Shown piece by piece: positions 36,012 to 43,956 of a DNA stretch of 64,000 nt. Source of the stretch: GCA-003244245 sp050699875 (lineage in GTDB: Bacteria > Actinomycetota > Actinomycetes > Mycobacteriales > Pseudonocardiaceae); NCBI GenBank assembly GCA_050699875.1, contig JBOHFX010000132.1:3469-67468 (forward strand), in the 5' to 3' direction. Numbering within the stretch: position 1 is the first letter of the stretch; every line of letters begins with the position of its first letter. The position numbers and the translations under genes are program-made. Under the pieces are notes generated by a model. It did not search any database. It was not told the DNA's origin and saw only the letters and a list, made by a program, of their open reading frames with translations.

Positions 36012-36255
36012 TAACTCATGTTAGATGACCGCGCTTGCGATGCCAATCGCTCGCCGAGGACTGCGAGGTGTCTTATCTGCGGATCGGTAAAGCCGACAGG
36101 TGATTGAGAAGGCCTGCGCGAGGGTCTCAACGACGATATCTTTCACGAGTCCGAAGCTTAGCGAAGCCATCGCCGTCAGCGCTTACCCGGGGTCACTGTA
36201 CGAGACCGACTACCCCTCACCGAAGAATTCTCAGCCATACAAGGTGTTAATCTGG

Positions 36256-37287
36256 TTAGCCTACGAGAGGGACCGACTCGATTGCCGCAGCGCCACCACT
36301 CAGCCGGTGACACGCGCGTTGTGTGAATCCCGCGCTTGTCAACAGCCGTTCGAGTTGTTCGATGGTCCGCTCATGGCCGCCGAGCACCGACAGCATGTAC
36401 AAATCCATCAGTCTGGTCAGCTGCGCCTCTTGATCGGCGATTGCTTCCCTGGCTGATACCCGTTCTACAATCAATAGTTTGGCCGTCTGCGACATCGCTC
36501 GACGGCATACGGCCAGCAGTTTCGCGCAGTGCTCGTCGGGCCAGTCATGGAGAACGTCACGCATCAAGTAGAGGTCGCCACCAGTCGGCACAGCCTCAAA
36601 GAAGTTCCCGACGAGCACGTCACACCGCTCGGCAAGACCCATCGCCACCATATGTTTCCGCGCCTTCGGCACGACCGGTGCAGTGTCCATAAGCACGCCC
36701 CGTAATTGTGGGCAGGCCGTCAGCACATGCGCCAGCAACGCGCCGTCGCCGCCGCCGACGTCCACGATTTTTCGATAGGAGGCGAAGTCCACGACTCTGA
36801 GCTCCTCCAACACAATCTCAAGGTCGGCTGCCTGCGAGTCGTAGAACGTCGACTGTAACTCCGGCTGCGTCTCCAGGTAGGTGAAGAAATCCATGCCGAA
36901 CGTTCCCACGAACGAGGATTTTCCAGTGCTCACGGCGTCGATCAACCCATCCCAGGCTTGGCCGATCGCTCCGCCCACAAGCAGCGCGGTGGGTCGTGCC
37001 GTAGCTGGGACGTCGCTACGGAGGGTGTGACCGAGAGCGGTGAGTACAAACTTGCCATTAGAGTACTCAGCGACCACGTTAAATGCTGCTAGCGCGCGAA
37101 GCAGCTGATCCAGCGTGGCGGCGTCAGCCTGGACCTGTATCGCCAACTCCTTCGCAGTCTGTTGCCGTTTGTGCAGCAAATCCGGCAAGCGAAGCAAGGC
37201 TGCAGCGTACAGAGCGGATGACAGAAGGCGTCCATACAGCATGCGCCGCATCGCGATTGCGTTCGAGAAGTGTTCCGGGCTGCTCAT
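36256..37287 (-). CDS. SAM-dependent O-methyltransferase
   Basis: A 343-residue class I methyltransferase starting MSSPEHFSNAIAM (ATG 37285-37287), with GAGGCGG upstream. The dimerisation half includes ALYAAALLRLPDLL and LDQLLRALAAFNVV. The SAM loop is IVDVGGGDGALL, and HDWPDEHCAKLL is the catalytic His-Asp part. It is an acetylserotonin/CarB-type O-methyltransferase. In this cluster it could methylate a sugar hydroxyl or an indole hydroxyl. It is not the RebM type, which is present separately at 39.5 kb. Confidence 0.88.
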   Translation of the reverse strand: MSSPEHFSNAIAMRRMLYGRLLSSALYAAALLRLPDLLHKRQQTAKELAIQVQADAATLDQLLRALAAFNVVAEYSNGKFVLTALGHTLRSDVPATARPTALLVGGAIGQAWDGLIDAVSTGKSSFVGTFGMDFFTYLETQPELQSTFYDSQAADLEIVLEELRVVDFASYRKIVDVGGGDGALLAHVLTACPQLRGVLMDTAPVVPKARKHMVAMGLAERCDVLVGNFFEAVPTGGDLYLMRDVLHDWPDEHCAKLLAVCRRAMSQTAKLLIVERVSAREAIADQEAQLTRLMDLYMLSVLGGHERTIEQLERLLTSAGFTQRACHRLSGGAAAIESVPLVG

Positions 37288-37805
37288 CCCGATCCGCCTC
37301 TGTCGAGTGATCTCTAGAGGGTAGACTATATCAGCTAAGCGACGAGCGAAGGAAACTCTGTTCGAACGAGAGAAGTGAAGCCTCCGGTGAGGCCGCTGTG
37401 GTTCTGCTGGAGGCTGACAAACGCAAGTTCGCACGACTTTCTGTAGCACCACGCCGTCGATGGCGACATCAATGCCGTACGTCCGCCACCACGGCCAGAC
37501 CGTGCGCATTGTCAGCAGTACCCTCGAGAAATGAGTCGGATGGAGAGGCCCACAAGGCCACTACAGGCTTATCCTGGCCCCAACGAGCTGGCGCCAGCCC
37601 ACGAGCGACATCTTTAACGCTCCCGTCACCTCGCCGTCGCTGCAATGCTCACCCACACCTCCATCAGGCAACGTTAACGCCATGTAACATTGAATTGAGA
37701 ACCAGCGCAATTGGCTGGGCCGCAACGGGCGCCAATCGGCGTACTTGGGGGCTTGAACTGTCTTGGCGCGCTAAACTTATCGGACCCACGTATAAACTGT
37801 GGCCC
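37288..37805. other. 518-bp divergent intergenic region
   Basis: This separates the leftward O-methyltransferase from the rightward VOC gene and presumably carries both promoters. An imperfect palindrome centred on TTCGAA (CTCTGTTCGAACGAGAG) lies about 70 bp upstream of the methyltransferase start. No coding frame here has a domain I recognise. Confidence 0.5.
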
Positions 37806-38191
37806 ATGGACTGGAAGCTCGAGCTCGTGGCCGTCCCCGTGACCGACGTTGACCGCGCCAAGACCTTCTACGTGGAGCAGGTCGGTTTTCACGCCGACCA
37901 TGACCACCAGGTCAACGACGCACTGCGCTTTGTACAGCTCACCCCTCCTGGGTCGGCTGCTCCATTATGCTGGATACCAATATCACTGAGATGCCATCAG
38001 GCTCGCAGAAAAGCCTGGTGATTGTCGTCGAGGATGTCGGGGCCGCCCGGCGGAAGCTCATTGGCCGCGGAGTGGAGGCCAGCGAGGTCGACGTCAAGCC
38101 TTGGGGCTCCTTCGTGACCTTCAGCGACCCAGACGGCAATACATGGGCGCTGCAACAGTTGCCCTCGCGGGGTAGGACGTCGACAAGGTAG
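37806..38191 (+). pseudogene. VOC (glyoxalase/dioxygenase fold) gene with a frameshift
   Basis: The frame starting MDWKLELVAVPVTDVDRAKTF runs to about 37957 and then loses the family pattern. The +1-shifted frame resumes with IMLDTNITEMPSGSQKS, VIVVEDVGAARRKLIGRGVE and FSDPDGNTWALQQL, the rest of a single VOC domain. Adding one T in GCTGCTCC near 37959 would give GSACSIMLDTNI and a continuous protein of about 128 residues. Either the gene is broken or the assembly has a one-base error. VOC proteins near pathways act as dioxygenases, isomerases or resistance proteins; the role here is unknown. Confidence 0.75.
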
Positions 38192-38258
38192 ATCGCTTGA
38201 CAACCCCAAACGTCGCCGCAGCGTTCTGACCCCTTCCCTGTCGAGCCGTTCCCAGTTA

Positions 38259-39449
38259 TCAGGAGGTGGAGACAAGCATCCGGCTCGGTCCAAAAATCTC
38301 CGGGCTGCCGTACATCGGGATGCCGGCCCCCGGCTTGAGCCGTAAGAGCGGGAAGCGATCGAAAAGCAGGTTGAGCGCAATCGCACCCACCATTCGGGCC
38401 AAGGGTGCGCCAAGGCAGAAGTGGGCGCCGTGCCCGAAGGCTAGATGCGGATTGGGATCGCGACGGATTTCGAACGTGTCCGGGTCCAGAAAACGACGCT
38501 CGTCGTGGTTAGCTGACAGAAGCGACGCAGTGATGAGGCTGCTGGCTGGCACTACCCTGTCTCCCAGCGTCACGTCACAGGTGGTAACCCGCCGTTCGGG
38601 TAAGAACGGCGAGCGGTAACGCAGCACTTCTTCGATCGCCGTGGGGATCAACGTGCGGTCAGCGCGCAGCTCGGCATCGGCCGCCGGATGCTCGTGCAGG
38701 CACCGGACGGCGTTGGCCAGCAGGACTGTGATGGTCAGGCGGCCACCCAACAGCAGGAAGGACGCAAAACCTACGACCTCTTCGTCATCCAACCCTCCCT
38801 CGTCGCCCTGCGCCTGGGTTAGCCTGCTGATCAAGTCATCCTTTGGGCTGCGCTGACGATCGCGGACATGTTCCAGCAGGTAGGCCTCAAGTGCGGCGTA
38901 GGCGCTCATCAGCTCCTGTTCTTCGAGTAGATCAGTGAGACGCTTGTAAGTGGGCGCGAGCATCGCGTCGACCCATCCGCGGAACAGATCTCTGTCGGTG
39001 GCCGGCACTCCGAGCAGTTCGGCAATGACGATCACCGGAAGCGGAAAGCTGAAGTCCCCAACCAAGTCAAACTCGTCGCGACCGACCACCACGTCCAGCA
39101 ATTCCCCGGTCAGCTCAGTCACACGACCGGCAAGGTCGCTTATGGTGCGCGCCGTGAATGCCTGGCTGACCAGCGTACGCACCCGACAATGCTTTGGTGG
39201 GTCCATAGCGCCGATGTTTCCGCGAGTGAATCGCTGCAGGGGTCCCATCCGTTGTAATTCGTTGGAAAAGATGGCCGGATCGGATGAGATCCTCAGTGCG
39301 TCCTCGTAACGGAATACCTGCCAAGTACCACCCGCTTCGTCGTAAATCACCGGCTGGTGATCACGCATCCGGCGGGCCCAGGCTAAGAACGCGCGGGGGC
39401 CGTGGTCATGCAGACTCGGCCGTTGTGACAGGAGATCCAGCTCCATCAT
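38259..39449 (-). CDS. Cytochrome P450 with atypical I-helix (StaN-like candidate)
   Basis: A 396-residue bacterial P450. The heme loop is FGHGAHFCLGAPLAR and the ExxR motif lies in IEEVLRYRSPF. The oxygen-activating I-helix reads FLLLGGRLTITVLL instead of the common AGHETT: the Glu is replaced by Leu and the following Thr is kept, so proton delivery may be unusual. Of the two cluster P450s this one is not the aryl-coupling enzyme. By exclusion it could form a second sugar-indole C-N bond like StaN, or hydroxylate the core. AAGGAG precedes the start. Confidence 0.85.
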   Translation of the reverse strand: MMELDLLSQRPSLHDHGPRAFLAWARRMRDHQPVIYDEAGGTWQVFRYEDALRISSDPAIFSNELQRMGPLQRFTRGNIGAMDPPKHCRVRTLVSQAFTARTISDLAGRVTELTGELLDVVVGRDEFDLVGDFSFPLPVIVIAELLGVPATDRDLFRGWVDAMLAPTYKRLTDLLEEQELMSAYAALEAYLLEHVRDRQRSPKDDLISRLTQAQGDEGGLDDEEVVGFASFLLLGGRLTITVLLANAVRCLHEHPAADAELRADRTLIPTAIEEVLRYRSPFLPERRVTTCDVTLGDRVVPASSLITASLLSANHDERRFLDPDTFEIRRDPNPHLAFGHGAHFCLGAPLARMVGAIALNLLFDRFPLLRLKPGAGIPMYGSPEIFGPSRMLVSTS

Positions 39450-39476
39450 GCGATTCTCCTTCAGATCGTCACGTGA

Positions 39477-40298
39477 TCAAAAACGGCGGGCCGACAGGAT
39501 CACGTAACCCGCCTCGGGCAGGTCGTAGAGCCGTTCGTTGAGTTTGATCATCTCGTCCAACGCCACGGTGCCCAGGTGGGGTGGAAGCTGCTCGCGCGCC
39601 GCGCGGAACACCTCGGCGTGCTTGATCATGGTCGGTCGGACCTGCTCACTAACGTCCACGCTATCAACGATCTCCAGACCAGCACGTCGGACATCGGTCT
39701 CGTAGTCGCCAATCTCCGTAAGAGTTAGTAGCCCTCCTGCAGCTCGGAAGACCTCGATGAGATTCTTTTTCTCCCCCGCGACCGGTCCAGCGAGCGCGAA
39801 GTCTGCGATGGCCAGGGAGCCGCCCGACCGTAGTACCCGAGCGATTTCATCCAGCGCCTGCAACCGGTCCGGCATGTGATGTAGCGACTCTAGCGCCCAC
39901 ACGGCGTCAAACGAGCCGTCGGGGAAGGGCAGGTTCATGGCGTCGGCGTACTGGAACGTTACCCGTTTCGCCAATCCTTCGGCTCGCGCTGCGGTGTTGG
40001 CTCGCTCGATCTGAGGCCGACTGATCGAGATGCCAACCATTTCGACCTTGCGCTCTCCAGCGAGGCGCAACGCCGGTTTTCCGATTCCACAACCCACGTC
40101 CAGCACCCTGTCCCCTGGCGCGCAATGCAGGCGGGCCAGGAGCTCGCCCGTCAGTCGTTCGGTAGCCTCAACCACCGAGATGTCTGCCTGTGGGTCCTCC
40201 CAGTAACCGGCGTGTAGATTCTCACCCCAGACTCGTGCATAGATGTCGGTGAACGCGTCGTAGGTTTCACGAACCTCATCGGGTGTCGGTGCGGCCAT
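39477..40298 (-). CDS. rebM: RebM-like sugar O-methyltransferase
   Basis: RebM methylates the 4'-hydroxyl of the glucosyl group on the indolocarbazole. The 273-residue protein matches RebM closely as I recall it: APTPDEVRETYDAFTD, WGENLHAGYWEDP, the SAM loop VLDVGCGIGKPALRLA, SISRPQIERAN, WALESLHHMPDR and the end PEAGYVILSARRF. AGGAGGT precedes the ATG. It sits between the atypical P450 and the DUF6875 gene in the main leftward operon. Confidence 0.92.
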   Translation of the reverse strand: MAAPTPDEVRETYDAFTDIYARVWGENLHAGYWEDPQADISVVEATERLTGELLARLHCAPGDRVLDVGCGIGKPALRLAGERKVEMVGISISRPQIERANTAARAEGLAKRVTFQYADAMNLPFPDGSFDAVWALESLHHMPDRLQALDEIARVLRSGGSLAIADFALAGPVAGEKKNLIEVFRAAGGLLTLTEIGDYETDVRRAGLEIVDSVDVSEQVRPTMIKHAEVFRAAREQLPPHLGTVALDEMIKLNERLYDLPEAGYVILSARRF

Positions 40299-40377
40299 CG
40301 TTTTTACCTCCTGTGGTGTTACCGCCAGACGCCTGATTCCCTAATCGATATTCGAGCGGCCGGCGCGGCGACGGGTG

Positions 40378-41040
40378 TCATACGGAGCCAAGCTGCCTAC
40401 CTGCAGCGGCGATCACCGCATCGCGCTCGGCCTGGGCGACGGCATCGTCGAGCTGTTCCTGCCAGTGGGCGTTCAACCGGCCTTCGAAGACTCGCCGGAA
40501 ATATCCCAGATAGCGCAACCGGTCCTGGGGTGTGCGCTCATGCTTGATGAAGAACATGAGGTCGGCCGGGACCATGGGACGCATGCCCAGCAGGGGAATC
40601 GGGCTGGAGAACGGCCGGAACATGTCACTGTGCAGGCCTACCGTCTCGTGATCTGGCCAGAAGTCCCCGGCCATGTATCCCATTTGGACGAACTCCGGCT
40701 TGAGCGCCGAATGCACCCGACCAACCATCGCCTTCAACTCGGGATCTGGCAGGCCGTACGGCACAACCATCGACACCAGATACGTGCGGTCGGAACCCAC
40801 CTCCTCGGCGCGGCACAAGCTCGCGTCGCGCAGGCGGCGCGCGAGCGCCATGAGCGCTTCGTCGCCCTCGGTGGCGTCGAACGTCACCATCGTCACGTAG
40901 TTGCGGCGCAGCGCCCGGACCATGAAGGGACACACCACACCGTCCCGCCCCAGATTGGGGTGAGGGTTAGGGGTGTACTCGCTGATCCAGTGTCGCGCCA
41001 ATGCATTTCGGTCATAGCCCATCGCATGTTCCTCAGACAT
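40378..41040 (-). CDS. DUF6875-like protein coupled to halogenase
   Basis: A 220-residue protein starting MSEEHAMGYDRNALARHW. Its ATG overlaps the stop of the PyrH-like halogenase by one base (TGATG), so the two are translationally coupled. Family-like segments are HPNLGRDGVVCPFM, FMVRALRRNY and DLMFFIKHE. I do not know a function for the family, which is seen in natural-product clusters. The coupling to a halogenase suggests a role in the same step or in handling its product. It is not a flavin reductase: no flavin motif is visible. Confidence 0.75.
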   Translation of the reverse strand: MSEEHAMGYDRNALARHWISEYTPNPHPNLGRDGVVCPFMVRALRRNYVTMVTFDATEGDEALMALARRLRDASLCRAEEVGSDRTYLVSMVVPYGLPDPELKAMVGRVHSALKPEFVQMGYMAGDFWPDHETVGLHSDMFRPFSSPIPLLGMRPMVPADLMFFIKHERTPQDRLRYLGYFRRVFEGRLNAHWQEQLDDAVAQAERDAVIAAAGRQLGSV

Positions 41041-42578
41041 CAGTGCAATAAGGACAGGTACTCGTAACAACTGGGAAGTGATGCGGTGATCCGTTCGGCA
41101 TCACGGCGCACGCTAGCGAAGGCCTCACGCGCTGAATTGGGGTCCATCAGCTCGAGCGCGGGGCGCGGTCGATCCGGTCCCCCGCCCAGCCCGAGCAGCA
41201 TGGTGTTCCACGAATAGGGTTCGAAGCCGTGGTAGTGGGCGTAGACGGTGGCCTCGTCCAGCAGCAGCCGCGAACCCAGCTCCAGCTTTTCAGCCAGCCC
41301 CTCCGGGATCTCGCGGACCTTGGTTTCCTTCCAGTACGGAGTGTCGTCCCGTGCTGCGACCCGATAGTGGAGGACGAGAAACTCTTTGACCCCGTCGACC
41401 ACATGCGCTACACGAGCATTGTAGCTGTCGGCCAAAGCGTTGTCCCAGCGCTCGTCGGGGAAATGCTTCACCAGCTCTTCGATGCTGTGTTGGATGAAGA
41501 AAATGCCAGTGGACTCGAGCGGCTCGACGAACGCACTGGACAGGCCAATGGCCACGCAGTTGGCTACCCAGGACCGCTCATTGCGACCGATGCGCATCGT
41601 GATGTGGTTGGCCGGCAGGTCGTCCTGACCGGGAGCGGCGAACTTGCGGAGCGTTCGCTCGGCATCCTCGGGCGTGCAGAACTCCTCGGCGTAAACATAG
41701 CCGGTGCCGTTTCGTCCGAACAGCGGTATCGTCCAGATCCAGCCCGCTCCCACGGCTGTGGCTGCAGTATACGGGTGCAGGCCCAGCCGATCGATGTCCT
41801 TCGGCACTCGCAGCGAAACCGCCCGGTTATTGGGCAGCACGTCGGCGAATGACTGAAATCGCTCGCCGAGCGCCTGGTTGATTAGCAACCCGCGAAAACC
41901 AGTGCAGTCGATGAACAGCTCGCCGGTCAGGTCACCGTAGTCGCGGGTGGTTACATGGGTAATCCAGCCCCGGTCGTCCTGACCGACACCGACCACATCG
42001 TCCACGATATGCCGTACTCCCCGCTCGATACCGTACCCGGCCAAGAATTTGGCCAGCAGATCGGCATCGAAGTGATACGCGTAGGGAAACTGGGCGCGCT
42101 GCTCCGCGAGGGTGGACCGGCTCAGCGGGACATCCAGATTACCGGTGAACAGCGTACCGTCGAGATGCCGAGGCGACCGCTTGGATTCACACAGCGAGGG
42201 AGTGATGAAGCACTCGCGATCGAATGAGGACGAACGGTCACCCAGCCGCAGCCACCAGTCCGCAAGATGGAAACCATCGGCAACCCGCAGCCTTTCAAAC
42301 GGATGATAGAAGTGGTGGCCGAGTCGTCGCCAATTTTCGAAGCGAATTGCCAGCTTGTAGGAGGCAGCGCAGTGCGGCATCCACTTTTCCTCGTGCAGGC
42401 CGAGGTAATCGAAGAAATGGCGAATCGTACTGAAGGTGGCCTCGCCGACGCCGATGCTGCACACGCGGTCTGACTCCACCAAGGTGACTGATAGGCGCGG
42501 CCCGAGGGCGGCCTTAAGATACGTGGCACTCATCCAGCCGGCTGTACCACCGCCGACGATGACAACCGATCTGATCAC
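41040..42578 (-). CDS. FAD-dependent tryptophan halogenase, PyrH-like (likely Trp 5-position)
   Basis: A 512-residue flavin halogenase that chlorinates free tryptophan via HOCl and an active-site lysine. It has VIVGGGTAGWMSATYL for FAD, the family WxWxIP motif in GWIWTIPLF, catalytic Lys at residue 75 (AASYK) and Glu at 355 (FVEPLESTGIF), the pair found in PyrH as K75/E354. Long segments match PyrH (HFFDYLG, RSTLAEQRAQFPYAYHFDAD, NNRAVSLRVP), which acts at C5, unlike the RebH-like gene at 50.3 kb. Regiochemistry is inferred from this similarity. Confidence 0.9.
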   Translation of the reverse strand: MIRSVVIVGGGTAGWMSATYLKAALGPRLSVTLVESDRVCSIGVGEATFSTIRHFFDYLGLHEEKWMPHCAASYKLAIRFENWRRLGHHFYHPFERLRVADGFHLADWWLRLGDRSSSFDRECFITPSLCESKRSPRHLDGTLFTGNLDVPLSRSTLAEQRAQFPYAYHFDADLLAKFLAGYGIERGVRHIVDDVVGVGQDDRGWITHVTTRDYGDLTGELFIDCTGFRGLLINQALGERFQSFADVLPNNRAVSLRVPKDIDRLGLHPYTAATAVGAGWIWTIPLFGRNGTGYVYAEEFCTPEDAERTLRKFAAPGQDDLPANHITMRIGRNERSWVANCVAIGLSSAFVEPLESTGIFFIQHSIEELVKHFPDERWDNALADSYNARVAHVVDGVKEFLVLHYRVAARDDTPYWKETKVREIPEGLAEKLELGSRLLLDEATVYAHYHGFEPYSWNTMLLGLGGGPDRPRPALELMDPNSAREAFASVRRDAERITASLPSCYEYLSLLH

Positions 42579-42604
42579 TGATTGCCTCCAGAGCTCTTAC
42601 GTCG

Positions 42605-43837
42605 CTAGTGACCGGTCCGCACCATCAGGCGGGTCGGACCGTGGAAGACGATGTCCTCCCCGTAGGGGACCGGATCGTCGGTCAGCTGCATCCAGAAGGT
42701 CTTCAGCAGCAGCTTGAGTCCGATCTCCGTCTCCAGGCGGGCCAGGGGTGCACCGAGGCAAGAGTGGATTCCGGCGCCAAAGCCGCAGTGGCGGGTCCTC
42801 CGACCGTGGATCAGCAGCGCATCGGGGTTGGCGAAACGCAGCGGGTCACGGTTCGCTGACCCGAGGACCAGGACAATTTTGTCGCCTGCACGCACCTGCC
42901 GTGTGCCGACTACCTCATCGCGCTGTGCCCAGCGGGTCACCATCTGGACTGGTGGGTCATACCGGACGAACTCGTTCACCGCCGTGGGCAGCAGGAAGGG
43001 ATCCGACCGCAGCGTGTCCGCCACCTCGGGGTGAGCGAGCATCACCAGCACCGACTTGGAAATGAGGTTCGTCGTCGTCTCGTGTCCTGCAATAAGCAGG
43101 TGGATGGAGGTGCCAATGAGCTCCTCGTCCGTGAGCGGTTCACCGTCTCGCTGAGCCTCGACGAGCACGGCCATCATGTCCTTGTGAGTTCTGAACCTGC
43201 GTCTGCGGATCTCCTCTTGGAAGTACGCCACCAAGTCACGGGCGGCCTTCTCGGCGAGGGCGTAGCCGTCCGACCGCCGCCCCTTACGTGAGGCGATCCC
43301 CTCACGCAGGTCCATCGCCTTCTCGCGGAACCAGTCCCGGCTGTCACCGGAAACGCCGAGCAACTCGGAGATCACCAGGATCGGGAACGGCGCAGCGAAC
43401 TCCTCAACAAGGTCGGCGACTGGACTGCCACGCATCTGCCCCACCAGCTCGGCCGCTATCCGCTCGACACGGGGGCGGAGGTCGGCGACGACCTTCGGGA
43501 TGAACTTTTTGTTGATCACACTGCGGAGCCGGGTGTGACGGGGCGGATCCATGAAGACCAGCCAGTTCTCGACGATCATCCGCAGTGTGTCATAGCCGTC
43601 CGGTACCATGGCAGCCGTGCGACCGCCTGTATCGCGACCGAAGTGCAGGCTAGCCAGCACGGCCGCGACGTCGCCGTAGCGAAAGACGTACCAGGTGTCG
43701 AGGCCTCCGGTCGGCGCAGTCGCGCCAAGGTGGACCGGATCGTCCTCACGGTACCTGCGGTAAATGGGATAGGGGTTGGCCAGGTCCGCGGCCGACCACC
43801 CGCTGACGTCGAAAAGCGGTAAGGCACGCCGCGTCAT
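42605..43837 (-). CDS. rebP: Aryl-coupling cytochrome P450, RebP/StaP-like
   Basis: StaP/RebP joins the two indole rings of chromopyrrolic acid to form the indolocarbazole core. The 410-residue protein follows StaP closely: LFDVSGWSAADLANPYPIYRRY, RMIVENWLVFMDPPRHT, the I-helix LLIAGHETTTNL, RYDPPVQMVTRWA, the heme loop FGAGIHSCLGAPLARLE and the end DIVFHGPTRLM. Its ATG overlaps the stop of the 40-codon ORF (ATGA). In known clusters the flavoprotein RebC or StaC directs the outcome of this reaction; it is missing here. Confidence 0.93.
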   Translation of the reverse strand: MTRRALPLFDVSGWSAADLANPYPIYRRYREDDPVHLGATAPTGGLDTWYVFRYGDVAAVLASLHFGRDTGGRTAAMVPDGYDTLRMIVENWLVFMDPPRHTRLRSVINKKFIPKVVADLRPRVERIAAELVGQMRGSPVADLVEEFAAPFPILVISELLGVSGDSRDWFREKAMDLREGIASRKGRRSDGYALAEKAARDLVAYFQEEIRRRRFRTHKDMMAVLVEAQRDGEPLTDEELIGTSIHLLIAGHETTTNLISKSVLVMLAHPEVADTLRSDPFLLPTAVNEFVRYDPPVQMVTRWAQRDEVVGTRQVRAGDKIVLVLGSANRDPLRFANPDALLIHGRRTRHCGFGAGIHSCLGAPLARLETEIGLKLLLKTFWMQLTDDPVPYGEDIVFHGPTRLMVRTGH

Positions 43838-43956
43838 AGCTCTCCCCCGGTGGAACGATCGGTATCGGCGCCTCGTGGGTCAGCCACCGAGTCGTCGGCC
43901 GCCTCAACGAGCCGGAAATCCACGTTCCCGTAGGCGAAGTCCATGGCGAACGTCAT
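43834..43956 (-). CDS. 40-codon ORF between rebD and rebP
   Basis: This 40-residue ORF begins MTFAMDFAYGNVDFRLVEA and ends DRSTGGEL. Its start overlaps the rebD stop (ATGA, 43953-43956), and its stop overlaps the rebP start (ATGA, 43834-43837), so ribosomes can run through all three. It occupies the position of rebC in the rebeccamycin gene order. I recognise no motif; it has no Cys and is acidic in the second half. It may be a real small protein, a residue of a deleted rebC gene, or a coupling leader. Real expression is likely from the overlaps but not proven. Confidence 0.55.
   Translation of the reverse strand: MTFAMDFAYGNVDFRLVEAADDSVADPRGADTDRSTGGEL

Noticed and set aside
37349..37365. 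CTCTGTTCGAACGAGAG palindrome as a second StrR operator
   Set aside because: It has the TTCGAA centre but lacks the two separated 9-bp half-sites with an 11-base spacer. It could bind another regulator.
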